Assembly: GCF_024346315.1 (NCBI RefSeq)
Contig: NZ_JAGQCS010000001.1
Span: 124,001-188,000 of the forward strand
DNA length: 64,000 nucleotides
Direction: 5' to 3'
Source: Cyanobium sp. ATX 6F1
GTDB lineage: Bacteria; Cyanobacteriota; Cyanobacteriia; PCC-6307; Cyanobiaceae
Part shown: in pieces, positions 53,812-61,784 of the stretch
Numbering within the stretch: the stretch's first letter is position 1
How the letters are laid out: every line of letters starts with the position of its first letter
Made by a program: the position numbers and the translations under genes
Notes under the pieces: generated by a model
The model's input: the letters and a program-made list of their open reading frames with translations, nothing else
Database searches by the model: none
What the model was told of the DNA's origin: nothing

Positions 53812-55162
53812 GACGTTGGGGCGGATCGAGGCTTTCGTCGGGGAGCCAGGCGCGCAGCTGATCAAGGGCCGGATGGGCTGGGGCCGGCGCCGGACGGATC
53901 AGGGCCTGGGCGGGCCTGGGGGCGAGCGGCAAGCGGGCCACGGCTGAAGGCTGTTGCAGGGGCTGTTGCTGGGCTGGTAGTTGCAGCACTGGCTGTTGCG
54001 GCGCTGGCTGTTGCAACGCTGAAGGCAGGTGCTCTGCCGGCGACGGAGATAGCGGCCGCGGAGTCTCCGCTGCCTTGGTCTCGATGGCAGCCCAAGGGGC
54101 CGAAAACGGCTTGAGGGTTTGTCCAGGCAGGGGGTCAACGGGCAGTCGGTCGGCGGGCAGTGGGTTCTCCCCAGGGGAGGCCGTCGTCGGGCTGTCCTGC
54201 AACCACCGCTCCGGCGTGGAGGCGAAAGCGTCGTCAAGCTGAGCCTCGGCCTCCTCGTCCTGGCCCTGAAACGTGCTGGCGACCTCCTCGAAGCAATCGC
54301 GCACCAGGTGGCGCAAACGCGCGAAACGACCCACGCGCACGGGAGCGGCCTCGGCGGCGGCAACGGCAGCAGGGCCTGACTCGCTCGCTGCGGTGGCTTG
54401 TTCGTCGGCACCGCTGAACTGGGCCGCGGGAGCAGGGGGCTGTGGGGCCACAGCGGCCATGGGCGGGTGCAAGCCCGTGGCCTCGGCGAAGGGAGTGGCT
54501 CCGCTGCTCTCACTCGCCGCAGGTTCCTTCAGGGGCACCCCATCGGTGAAGGCCGCCGCCTCAGTGATCGGCAGCGGCTTGGCCAGGTTCGTTGCAGCCA
54601 GGCCGTCCCCAAAGTCCCGGTCGGCCATGGCGTCATGTCCGACCGCAGGTGTAGCTGCCTCAAAGGAACCATCACCGGCCCCGAGTGCTTCGCCGTGCGC
54701 GAGGTCGCCCGCCACCGGAGTGCCGCCGAGGGCCACGAAATCCGCCAGCGGCACCTCCTCCACCTCTGGACCCTCACTGAGCCAGAAGTCAGAACTGGAG
54801 TCAGCCGCTGTGGGCAGGAGGGACTCATCCTCGGGCTCCAACTCCGCAGACTCCAGGATCACTGGGGCTGCCGGAGCTGCCGGATCGAGGGCCATCACCG
54901 CCACAACAGGGCCTTGGCTCTCCTGTGCCCCAAGGGCGACCGGTCCGGCCACCAACTGCTGGCGCCACCAGCCAGCAGCCTCCGGATCGGCCAGCGAGAC
55001 AACCAGTGAATCGAGGGCCTCCACCCCCTGGCGGTGCACCCACTGCCACGACAACGGGGCCACCGCCACCGCGTCCCTCCGGGCGACCGCCCCGAGCAAC
55101 CGCTGCCGGAGATCCTCCTGGCGGGGGGACAGGGAACGGAAGGCAGATGGCTGGGAGATCAC
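53801..55162 (-). CDS. Large disordered hypothetical protein
   Basis: This 453-aa protein is mostly low-complexity Ala/Pro/Glu/Ser. Three short conserved-looking blocks stand out: the N-terminus SPRQEDLRQRLLGAVARRDA with WQWVHRQGVEALDSLVVSL, a central basic/acidic helix RFARLRHLVRDCFEEVASTF, and the extreme C-terminus LDQLRAWLPDE. A Gln/Pro tract (about 380-410) precedes the C-terminus. There are no membrane segments and no signal peptide. It lies 10 bp downstream of the ABC permease stop and overlaps nanE. The family is not recognised; a scaffold or adaptor role is a guess. Confidence 0.6.
   Translation of the reverse strand: MISQPSAFRSLSPRQEDLRQRLLGAVARRDAVAVAPLSWQWVHRQGVEALDSLVVSLADPEAAGWWRQQLVAGPVALGAQESQGPVVAVMALDPAAPAAPVILESAELEPEDESLLPTAADSSSDFWLSEGPEVEEVPLADFVALGGTPVAGDLAHGEALGAGDGSFEAATPAVGHDAMADRDFGDGLAATNLAKPLPITEAAAFTDGVPLKEPAASESSGATPFAEATGLHPPMAAVAPQPPAPAAQFSGADEQATAASESGPAAVAAAEAAPVRVGRFARLRHLVRDCFEEVASTFQGQDEEAEAQLDDAFASTPERWLQDSPTTASPGENPLPADRLPVDPLPGQTLKPFSAPWAAIETKAAETPRPLSPSPAEHLPSALQQPAPQQPVLQLPAQQQPLQQPSAVARLPLAPRPAQALIRPAPAPAHPALDQLRAWLPDESLDPPQRRAS
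53951..54014 (-). repeat. CTGTTGC heptamer repeats encoding a Gln/Pro tract
   Basis: Four CTGTTGC copies (plus-strand sense) at 53951, 53963, 53993 and 54008 encode the LQQPAPQQP-type tract in the disordered protein. They are probably a slippage-prone coding repeat. Confidence 0.6.
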
Positions 55163-55172
55163 GGCGGGGAAG

Positions 55173-56036
55173 TCAGGTGAGCTTGCGATCCAGCAGGGGA
55201 CGGATCAGCAGAAACAGGGACAGCGCCAGAACGGCGAGCACCAGCAGGCAATGGGAGGCGGTCAGGGAGCCATAGGGCGCGACGAGCACCACATCGGAGA
55301 GCGCGAAGGCCCCCGCGTAGGCCGCACGAATGGGCTCAATCGCGAAGGTAAGGGGATTAAGGGCCGCAAGCCAGCCCAACCAGGGGGGCATGAAGGAAAT
55401 TGGTGCCAGCGCGGTGCTTGCGAACAGCAGCGGCAGGTTGGCCACGAAGATCACGGCGATCAGCTCGATGTGGCCCGGCAGGGCGAAGGCCAGCCCCAGG
55501 CTCAAGGCGGTGACGGCGAACACCAGCAGCAGCAGGGTGACCAGCACCAGCACCAGGCCGGCACCACCCGGCCAGCCGTAGCCCAGCAGGGCGGCGGTGC
55601 CCATGATTGCCACGCTCTGCGCCAGGCTCAGGCTGGTGATGTAGAGCACCGAGGCCAGCACGATTGAAAAGCGGGAGCGCAGGGGCGCCACCAGCAGCCG
55701 GTTCAGGAAGCCGAATTCCCGATCAAACATCAGCGGCAGACCGGCGTTGAGGGCGGCGCTGAAAGCGGTGAACACGATCACTCCGGCCCCAAGAAAGCGG
55801 CCATAGCTCATGCCGTCCGGCAGCAGGCCCGCCGGCGCGTTGGCGAACAGGGCCCCGAACAGCACCAGCCAGATCAAAGGCTGAAGCACCCCGGCCACCA
55901 GGGTGCTGGGGCGCCGCGCCAGTTGCAGAAACAGGCGCTTGGTGAGCGCCAGGGTCTCTTGGCTCAGGTCCGCCAGGGCCGAACGGCCCGCCGCGGGGCT
56001 GGGGGAGGGGGCCAGAAGCGAGGGAGCGCTGGTCAT
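55173..56036 (-). CDS. ABC-2 type transporter permease
   Basis: This 287-aa protein has six membrane helices. The motif LARRPSTLVAGVLQPLIWLVLFGALF and the central AALNAGLPLMFDREFGFLNRLLVAPLRSRFSIVLA, with the amphipathic E-loop, are typical of DrrB/NodJ-type exporters. It pairs with the ATPase gene that ends 63 bp upstream. The substrate is unknown; drug, lipid or polysaccharide export are possible. Confidence 0.9.
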   Translation of the reverse strand: MTSAPSLLAPSPSPAAGRSALADLSQETLALTKRLFLQLARRPSTLVAGVLQPLIWLVLFGALFANAPAGLLPDGMSYGRFLGAGVIVFTAFSAALNAGLPLMFDREFGFLNRLLVAPLRSRFSIVLASVLYITSLSLAQSVAIMGTAALLGYGWPGGAGLVLVLVTLLLLVFAVTALSLGLAFALPGHIELIAVIFVANLPLLFASTALAPISFMPPWLGWLAALNPLTFAIEPIRAAYAGAFALSDVVLVAPYGSLTASHCLLVLAVLALSLFLLIRPLLDRKLT

Positions 56037-56099
56037 CGGCGGACAGCGAAGGAAATTTTGGACAACGGGACCGGGAAACGGGACGGGTCAGCGGGCGGT

Positions 56100-57107
56100 T
56101 CAGCGCATGGCCTGCTTGCGCTCCGCCTTGGGATCGCGGCTGCCGGCGACCGCCAGCTCCGCATCCATGAGCGTGCGGCCGGTGGCCTGCAGGTAGACGT
56201 CATCGAGGCTGGGGCGGCTCTGGGCCAAGGCGAACACGGGCCAGTGGGCCTCCAGCAGTTGGCGCCTGAGCGCTTCGACCACCCCGTCGTGCTCCACCAC
56301 CAAGTTGAGGGAGAAGCCCTGGGCCCGGTTCACCACCACCTGGCGCACCCCCTGGCAGCCCCGCACCAGGGCCTGCAGCTTCAGGGCCTCCTGCTCATCA
56401 CTGAATTCCCGCACCCGCAGCGTCACCCGGTCGCCGCCAAGGGCGGCCTTGAGTTCCGCAGGGGCCCCTTCGGCGATCACCTGCCCCCCCTCGATGATCG
56501 CCAGCCGGTCCGCCAGGGCATCGATCTCCTCGAGGTAGTGGCTGCTGAGCAGCACCGTGGTGCCCTGGTCCCGCAGTTGGCGCAGCACCTGCCAGATCGC
56601 CGAGCGGCTCTCGATGTCGAGGCCGACGGTGGGTTCATCCAGCACCAGTAAGGCCGGGCGGTGCAGCAGACCGCAGGCCAGATCGAGCCGGCGGCGCATC
56701 CCGCCGGAGTAGCTGCCGCAGCGGCGGTCGATCCAACCCTCCATGGCCAGCAGCCCCACCAGCTCAGCGATGCGCCGGTCCCGCTCCGCTGAAACCATGT
56801 GGTAGAGGTCACCTTGAAGCTCCAGAAGCTCCCGTCCGGTCAGAATTTTGTCGATCGCCACGTCTTGGGCCACATAACCCAGCAGCTCGCGCACGGCGCG
56901 GGGTTCGACCAGGGCATCAAGGCCCCCCACCCGCACCGTGCCGGCGTCAGGAGCCAGCAGGGTGGCGATGATGCGCAAGGCGGTGGTTTTGCCGGCGCCA
57001 TTGGGACCCAGGAGCCCGAAGAGGGTGCCCTGGGGCACCTTCAGCGACAGCCCCCGCAGGGCCTCCACCGATCCGTAGCGCTTGCTGAGGTTGTGCAGCT
57101 CGATCAA
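56100..57107 (-). CDS. ABC transporter ATP-binding protein (DrrA-like)
   Basis: This 335-aa ATPase has Walker A GPNGAGKT (34-41), signature YSGGMRRRLDLA, and Walker B LLVLDEPTVGLD followed by the D-loop and SSHYLEEIDALADRLAIIEGG. A C-terminal DUF4162-type domain (about 220-320) is typical of daunorubicin-resistance-type exporters. It works with the permease at 55173-56036. It starts 33 bp from the ctaB stop and is probably co-transcribed. Confidence 0.93.
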   Translation of the reverse strand: MIELHNLSKRYGSVEALRGLSLKVPQGTLFGLLGPNGAGKTTALRIIATLLAPDAGTVRVGGLDALVEPRAVRELLGYVAQDVAIDKILTGRELLELQGDLYHMVSAERDRRIAELVGLLAMEGWIDRRCGSYSGGMRRRLDLACGLLHRPALLVLDEPTVGLDIESRSAIWQVLRQLRDQGTTVLLSSHYLEEIDALADRLAIIEGGQVIAEGAPAELKAALGGDRVTLRVREFSDEQEALKLQALVRGCQGVRQVVVNRAQGFSLNLVVEHDGVVEALRRQLLEAHWPVFALAQSRPSLDDVYLQATGRTLMDAELAVAGSRDPKAERKQAMR

Positions 57108-57140
57108 GGCGACTCCCTGGCGCTCAGCGGTCCAATCGGA

Positions 57141-58148
57141 TCAATGTAAGAAGGGCAGCGCCCCCAGCAGGAGTTCGGACCCCTGGCGGCCGAACAGCTC
57201 CGCCGCTGGCAGGCGGGAGAGCAGCAGCAGCAGGCAAATGCCGAACAGGTAGAGAATCGACCAGGCGAACAGCCTGCGGGCCCGCTTGGGATCATCGGGA
57301 TCCCGCTGCAAATCAGCCACCAGCTGCAGCAGCCGGGCATTGAAGGGCAGCACCAGCAGCCCGTAGAGCAGGCCCCCGGCCGGCAGGGCGACGATTCCGG
57401 CCAGGCTGAACAGCGCCGTGGCGCGGGCGTAGTGGCCGATCGCCCGAACGGTGAGCACCGGCCCGGCCACCACCGGCAGCATCGGAATACCCACGGAGCG
57501 GTAGTCCTCCCGGAGCAGCAGGGCCAGGGCCCAGAAATGGGCGGGGGTCCAGAGCATCACCAGGCTGAACAGCCACCAGCCCCCCCACCCCAGCGCTCCC
57601 GTGGCCGCCGCCGAGCCCACCAGGGGGGGAATCGCGCCGGCCACCCCGCCGATGACGATGTTCTGGGGGGTGCGCGGCTTGAGCAGCACCGTGTAGAGCA
57701 GCACGTAACTGCAGAGCCCCAGCAGCGACAGGCCGGCGGCCAGGCCATTGACCCCCGCCAGCAGCAGACCCGTCGCCGCCAGGGCCAGGGTCACCGCCAG
57801 GGCGAAGGCATAGCGAGACGAGAGCCGGCCGGAGGGCAGGGCCCGGCCGCTGGTGCGCTGCATACGCCCATCAAGACCTTCCTCCCAGAGGCAATTGAGC
57901 ACCCCCGCCGAGGCCGCGGCCAGGGCCCCACCCGCCAGGGTGCAGGCCAGTCGTCCCGCGGGCAGGGGCCAGCCATCGGAGAGGGCCATCCCCCCCAAGG
58001 TGGTGGCCAGCAGCAGGGGGATCAGCCGCGGCTTGACGATCTCCAGCCAGGGGGGCAGGGGCCGTCGGGTCCGCGCGGGCGCAGGCTGCTCCAGGCTGGG
58101 GGGCAGCGGGCCCGGGGGAACCAGAGCCGGAGGGGCGGCGCTAACCAC
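57141..58148 (-). CDS. ctaB: Protoheme IX farnesyltransferase
   Basis: This 335-aa UbiA-superfamily protein has about eight helices. It has [18 protein letters not shown], the first Asp-type motif [20 protein letters not shown], and the second region [21 protein letters not shown]. It turns heme b into heme O for cytochrome oxidase. In the first motif NxxxD is NCLWEEGLD. The start overlaps the ctaA stop by 8 bp. Confidence 0.94.
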   Translation of the reverse strand: MVSAAPPALVPPGPLPPSLEQPAPARTRRPLPPWLEIVKPRLIPLLLATTLGGMALSDGWPLPAGRLACTLAGGALAAASAGVLNCLWEEGLDGRMQRTSGRALPSGRLSSRYAFALAVTLALAATGLLLAGVNGLAAGLSLLGLCSYVLLYTVLLKPRTPQNIVIGGVAGAIPPLVGSAAATGALGWGGWWLFSLVMLWTPAHFWALALLLREDYRSVGIPMLPVVAGPVLTVRAIGHYARATALFSLAGIVALPAGGLLYGLLVLPFNARLLQLVADLQRDPDDPKRARRLFAWSILYLFGICLLLLLSRLPAAELFGRQGSELLLGALPFLH

Positions 58149-59088
58149 GGGACACCTCCAGGCCTGCGGTGGCCGAATCGTCCGCCAGGGGCATCGGAAG
58201 GAACCCGCCGCGAACGCTGAGGGCCGCCAGCACCGCCACCAGCAGGGCTGCCGTGAGCTGATGGAGCACGGTGACCGCGGGCACGGCCAGGGTCAGCCGC
58301 AGGCTCCAGACACCCAGGGCGATCTGAAGCGCGACAAGCACAGCGGCTAGCAAAGCCAGCCCCCGGGGCCGGCCGGGCCAGGGGGGAGCCAGGGCCGTGG
58401 CGCCGGCCAGAACGAGCACGGCCGTTGCCGCCAGGGGTGCCCCCTGGCGATGGGCCAGCAGCCAGCCGCAGGACTCGCCGGCAGCCAGGCAGCGGCCGGC
58501 GGCCCACTGGCTGGCCATGGCGCCCCCAAGCAGGCACTGGGCCAGAACACAGGTGGTGGCGACGACCGCCAGGGCAGGCCACCAGCGGGGCGCTCCCGCG
58601 CCCTGGGGCCTGAGGCCCTGGGCTGATGCCTCAAGGATCTGATGCAGGCCGCTCACCAGGGCCACCAGCACCAGGGCAGTGCCGAGGTGGGCGGTGACGA
58701 TCCCGGCGGGCAACAACTGGAGCACCGTGAGGGCGCCCAGCCCCCCCTGGAAGGCCACCAGAGCCAGGGCCAGACCAGCGCCCCAGGGAAGCGCGGCCGG
58801 CAGCTCCCTGCGGCGCCAGAGGCTGAAGCCGAACAACACCAGCAGCGCCACACCCACCAGGAAGGCATCGAGGCGGTGGAACCATTCCAGAAAGACTTGC
58901 AGCGAGAGGCGGCTGCCGGGGAAAAGGCTGCCGTAACAAAGGGGCCAATCGGGGCAGGCGAGCCCCGCCTCCATGACACGGGTGGCTCCTCCGATCGCCA
59001 CCAGCGCCACCAGCGCCACCACCAGGTGGGCCGTGAGCAGGGTCAAACGCGCCATGGTCGGGCCATGGCGCTGGAACGCTGCGCTCAC
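58141..59088 (-). CDS. ctaA: Heme A synthase
   Basis: This protein of 304 or 315 aa has eight membrane helices. It has [29 protein letters not shown], a Cys pair (CPDWPLC) in the first loop, [12 protein letters not shown], and later [20 protein letters not shown], with His ligands for heme. It oxidises heme O to heme A. GTG 59088 has GGGGGAAAG just upstream. ATG 59055 lies inside a perfect inverted repeat. ctaC-D-E are not adjacent. Confidence 0.93.
   Translation of the reverse strand: MSAAFQRHGPTMARLTLLTAHLVVALVALVAIGGATRVMEAGLACPDWPLCYGSLFPGSRLSLQVFLEWFHRLDAFLVGVALLVLFGFSLWRRRELPAALPWGAGLALALVAFQGGLGALTVLQLLPAGIVTAHLGTALVLVALVSGLHQILEASAQGLRPQGAGAPRWWPALAVVATTCVLAQCLLGGAMASQWAAGRCLAAGESCGWLLAHRQGAPLAATAVLVLAGATALAPPWPGRPRGLALLAAVLVALQIALGVWSLRLTLAVPAVTVLHQLTAALLVAVLAALSVRGGFLPMPLADDSATAGLEVSRG
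59049..59071. repeat. Perfect inverted repeat at the ctaA start
   Basis: GCGCCATGG (59049-59057) and CCATGGCGC (59063-59071) flank the 5-nt loop TCGGG. In the mRNA it would fold over the internal ATG (59055) of ctaA. Confidence 0.6.
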
Positions 59089-59163
59089 CCTTTCCCCCTT
59101 CGCCGTTCGGGCACGGTAGCGGTGATTTCTGAGGCTCCGAGATCAGCGGCTTTCCCATCAGCT

Positions 59164-59333
59164 TTGGCCGGCCAATCATGTGCAATCGCTCACAACGAAG
59201 CCCTTGAGCCCATCGGGCTCAACATGTTCGGGGCAGGAACCCTGCGAAGCGCCGCAGCTCCTGTGAGCGCCTGAACGGGCCTCTGCTGGCGGCGGCTCAA
59301 CTCCCGCACCCCTGGGCTGAGCGGGAACAGAGG
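59164..59333. other. Hairpin-rich intergenic segment (possible leader or small RNA)
   Basis: The 366-bp gap between ctaA and cyAbrB has no convincing gene. It holds a 12-bp palindrome TTGGCCGGCCAA (59164-59175), an 8-bp stem TTGAGCCC/GGGCTCAA with 3-nt loop (59204-59222), GCAGG/CCTGC with 3-nt loop (59233-59245), and a nested structure CCTCTG/CAGAGG (59280-59285, 59328-59333) around TCCCGC/GCGGGA (59302-59307, 59321-59326). GCTCA (59295-59299) and TGAGC (59318-59322) compete with the inner stem. Confidence 0.4.
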
Positions 59334-59400
59334 AGAGGGCGTCATCGGCGCTTCGGTGGTGTTCCCAGAGACGAAACCAGTGAGGGCATGGCCTTCGTTC

Positions 59401-59430
59401 TTGCAGTCCCCGCAGCCAACTGGGCAGAAT
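59401..59430 (+). promoter_or_regulatory. Putative promoter of cyAbrB
   Basis: TTGCAG (59401-59406), an 18-bp spacer and CAGAAT (59425-59430) lie 25 bp before the cyAbrB start. The best -35/-10 pair in the window. Confidence 0.5.
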
Positions 59431-59454
59431 CAATCCATTGAAAGTTCCCAATCA

Positions 59455-59832
59455 ATGCTGGAAGGGAAGGCTCTGCTGGAGAAGGCCCGCTCCCTGAGCA
59501 ACCGCCCCGAGGAGCAGATCGCCCGGGCCTGTGGCTACGTGGGACCCAGTGGACGGGTGCTCAAGAAGAGTTTCCATCGCGCCCTGGTGGAAGCCAGGGG
59601 CTACCGCGTGCCCGCCGCCGAGGCCGGGCCCACCAAGGGACGCCAGGCGGAGTTCCGCACGCGGGTGCACGGCAACGGCAATCTGCTGATCGGCAATGCC
59701 TACACCCGCCGCCTGGGCCTGCAACCCGGCCAGGAGTTCCGCATCGAGATCCACCGCGAAACCGGCTCGATCACTCTGGTGCCGCTGGAGGAATCCAGCG
59801 CTCCGGCTGATCAGGAGGGTTCGATCGGCTGA
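59455..59832 (+). CDS. cyAbrB-family transcriptional regulator
   Basis: This 125-aa protein has the cyanobacterial AbrB layout: helical LEGKALLEKARSLSNRPEEQ, CGYVGPSGRVLKKSFHRALV, then a beta-rich DNA-binding part TRVHGNGNLLIGNAYTRRLG with LQPGQEFRIEIHRETGSITL. cyAbrB proteins act as global regulators of carbon/nitrogen balance and hydrogenase genes, and are often redox-modified. The frame continues upstream, but ATG 59455 gives the family start. The long upstream gap suggests complex control. The 3' end overlaps the HdeD-like gene by 22 bp. Confidence 0.9.
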   Translation: MLEGKALLEKARSLSNRPEEQIARACGYVGPSGRVLKKSFHRALVEARGYRVPAAEAGPTKGRQAEFRTRVHGNGNLLIGNAYTRRLGLQPGQEFRIEIHRETGSITLVPLEESSAPADQEGSIG

Positions 59833-60437
59833 GCCGACGGGCCACCCTGGGGCCCTTCGTTCGGGACCAGGAGGTGGAAGCTGGAGCTGAACACCAGCAG
59901 ATCGAGGCCGCTGAACAGAAAGCTGATCCCCACCAGCACCCCCAGCACCTGCAACAGCCCGCCGAAGTGCATGGTCACGATCAGCAGGCCCAGCCCCACG
60001 GTCACCAGGCCGTTGAGCAGCCCCCAGCCCCAACCCTTGGTGCGGGTGTTGGTGAGGGCCACCACCACCGCCACCAGACCTTCCACCAGGAACACCAGTC
60101 CCACCGCCAGGGCCAGGGTGGCCACCTGCCGGGCCGCCCCCACCACCCCCTGACCGGCGCTGGTGAGGATCCAGATCCCGGCCACCAAGAACAGGGTGGA
60201 GACCACCAGACGCCAGAAGCTGATCCAGCGGCCGATCTGCCTGGAGCGCACCAGGTTGTTGATCCAGCCCACCAGGCCCGCCACCAGGAAGACCACAGCA
60301 ATCAACACCGTGGCCCCGAAGGAGGCCAGCACCGGAAACACCAGGGCCAGCACCCCGAGCACCAGCATCAAGATCCCCTCGGCCACGGTGAAGGCCCGCA
60401 GGGAGCGCAGGGAAGCTGTGGAGCGCTCTGAGGTCAT
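59811..60437 (-). CDS. HdeD-like (DUF308) membrane protein
   Basis: This 208-aa protein has six hydrophobic helices in three pairs (FTVAEGILMLVLGVLALVFP, TVLIAVVFLVAGLVGWINNL, and so on), with repeated GLVFLVEGLVAVVVAL and VLGVLVGISFLFSGLDLLVF. These match HdeD, an acid-stress membrane protein of unclear mechanism in E. coli. ATG 60437 (MTSERST) is preferred to the start at 60518. Confidence 0.82.
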   Translation of the reverse strand: MTSERSTASLRSLRAFTVAEGILMLVLGVLALVFPVLASFGATVLIAVVFLVAGLVGWINNLVRSRQIGRWISFWRLVVSTLFLVAGIWILTSAGQGVVGAARQVATLALAVGLVFLVEGLVAVVVALTNTRTKGWGWGLLNGLVTVGLGLLIVTMHFGGLLQVLGVLVGISFLFSGLDLLVFSSSFHLLVPNEGPQGGPSAQPIEPS

Positions 60438-60538
60438 GGCCGGGAGGTTCAAGGGAACGTCGCGAAGGCGAGCGGAGATCGCTGCCGACTGAACCGTAGT
60501 CACGGCAACGGCTTCCAACCAACTTCAGCCCTGGGGAC

Positions 60539-61204
60539 TCAGCCCCAGCCCTGCTCGGCCAGCCAGCCGCGATCGAGGGGCGGCTCGGCCATGGGCCGGG
60601 TGGGCCTGGGTCCCGATCGGCTGTCCGCCAACAGCCGTTCGGTGTACTTGGCCAGCAGGTCCGCCTCCAGATGCACCGCATCCCCCTGCTGGAGGTGCTG
60701 CAGCGTGGTGGAGGTCCAGGTGTGGGGAATCACCGCGATCCAGAATTCGGCCCCTGTGGGGTCGCAACCGGCCACGGTCAGGCTGATGCCATCGATGGCG
60801 ATGCTGGCCTTCTCGCAGACGTAGCGGCCATAGGCGGGGTCCTGCCAGCGCACCACCAGGCGCCAGGAGGCCGGCTGACGCTCGATCGCGGCCACGGTGC
60901 CTAGGCCATCCACGTGCCCGCTCACCAGATGGCCACCAAGCCGGTCGCTCAACCGCAGGGCCGGCTCCAGATTGACGGCCGCCCCCCGCTGCGCCTTGCT
61001 GGCCAGGGTGGTGCGTCCCAGGGTCTCCTCGCTGACGTCGGCGCGGAAGCCATCGCTCACCAGGGAGGCCACCGTCAGGCAGACCCCGTCGACGGCGATG
61101 CTGTCCCCCAGGGCCAGGGGCCCCAGGGCAGCGGCCTCGCGCACCTCCACCCCCGCCGCCCAGGGGCGCAGGTGTCCGACCGCCTGAATGAGACCGGTGA
61201 ACAT
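60539..61204 (-). CDS. ribE: Riboflavin synthase alpha chain
   Basis: This 221-aa protein has two lumazine-binding repeats: MFTGLIQAVGHL, GDSIAVDGVCLTV, GHLVSGHVDGLGTV and then EKASIAIDGISLTVAG, IPHTWTSTTL, GDAVHLEADLLAKYTERLL. It condenses two 6,7-dimethyl-8-ribityllumazine molecules to riboflavin. ATG 61204 gives the standard MFTGL start. It is divergent from the DUF151 gene by 52 bp. Confidence 0.95.
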   Translation of the reverse strand: MFTGLIQAVGHLRPWAAGVEVREAAALGPLALGDSIAVDGVCLTVASLVSDGFRADVSEETLGRTTLASKAQRGAAVNLEPALRLSDRLGGHLVSGHVDGLGTVAAIERQPASWRLVVRWQDPAYGRYVCEKASIAIDGISLTVAGCDPTGAEFWIAVIPHTWTSTTLQHLQQGDAVHLEADLLAKYTERLLADSRSGPRPTRPMAEPPLDRGWLAEQGWG

Positions 61205-61256
61205 CTCCCACCCCTCGCCGATGGCCATAATCGTCGAAGGCCCATGCGTCAGCACC

Positions 61257-61784
61257 ATGGTCGAAATGGGCGTCGCCGGAATCGCTCTCGATGCGGCGAG
61301 CCGCAGCCCGATCGTGCTGCTGAGGGATCCATCCGGCCGGCGCCAGGTGCCGATCTGGATCGACCAGGCCCAGGCCCAGAACATCCTGGTGGGGCTTGGC
61401 GGCCAGAAGCCACCCCGCCCCCTCAGCCACGACCTGATGGCCGAACTGATGGTCCTGGGGGGTCTCACCCTCGAGCGGGTGATCATCCACGCCATTGAGG
61501 ACAACACCTTCCGGGCGGTGCTCAAACTCACCGACGCCGAAGGGGACGCCACTGAACTGGATGCCCGTCCCAGTGACGCCATTGCCCTGGCCCTGCGCAC
61601 CGGCAGCGGCATCTGGATGCTGGAGGAGGTGGTCGCCGACGCCTCGATCCCCGTCGATGCCGACGCCGACGCCGAGGACCAGGAGGATTTCCGTCGCTTC
61701 CTCGAGGGCGTCAGCCCGGCCGAACTGGTGCGCAACCTGAAGCGGGCCCAGCAGGACCAGGACACCGACACCCCCCCCGCGTGA
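61257..61784 (+). CDS. DUF151 bifunctional nuclease family protein
   Basis: This 175-aa protein has MVEMGVAGIALDAASRSPIV, then LLRD, IWIDQAQAQNILVGLGG, and the block SHDLMAELMVLGGLTLERVI with DARPSDAIALALRTG. The latter is the signature of DUF151/BFN domain proteins, related to plant bifunctional nucleases. A DADADAED run (about 150) and a C-terminal UVR-like tail are less conserved. The actual activity in bacteria is not settled. The stop overlaps the GTG start of the next gene. Confidence 0.88.
   Translation: MVEMGVAGIALDAASRSPIVLLRDPSGRRQVPIWIDQAQAQNILVGLGGQKPPRPLSHDLMAELMVLGGLTLERVIIHAIEDNTFRAVLKLTDAEGDATELDARPSDAIALALRTGSGIWMLEEVVADASIPVDADADAEDQEDFRRFLEGVSPAELVRNLKRAQQDQDTDTPPA

Noticed and set aside
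59176-59451. Minus-strand 91-codon frame in the gap upstream of cyAbrB
   Set aside because: Composition is Arg/Pro/Ser/His-rich without motifs, and it would run antisense through the cyAbrB promoter.
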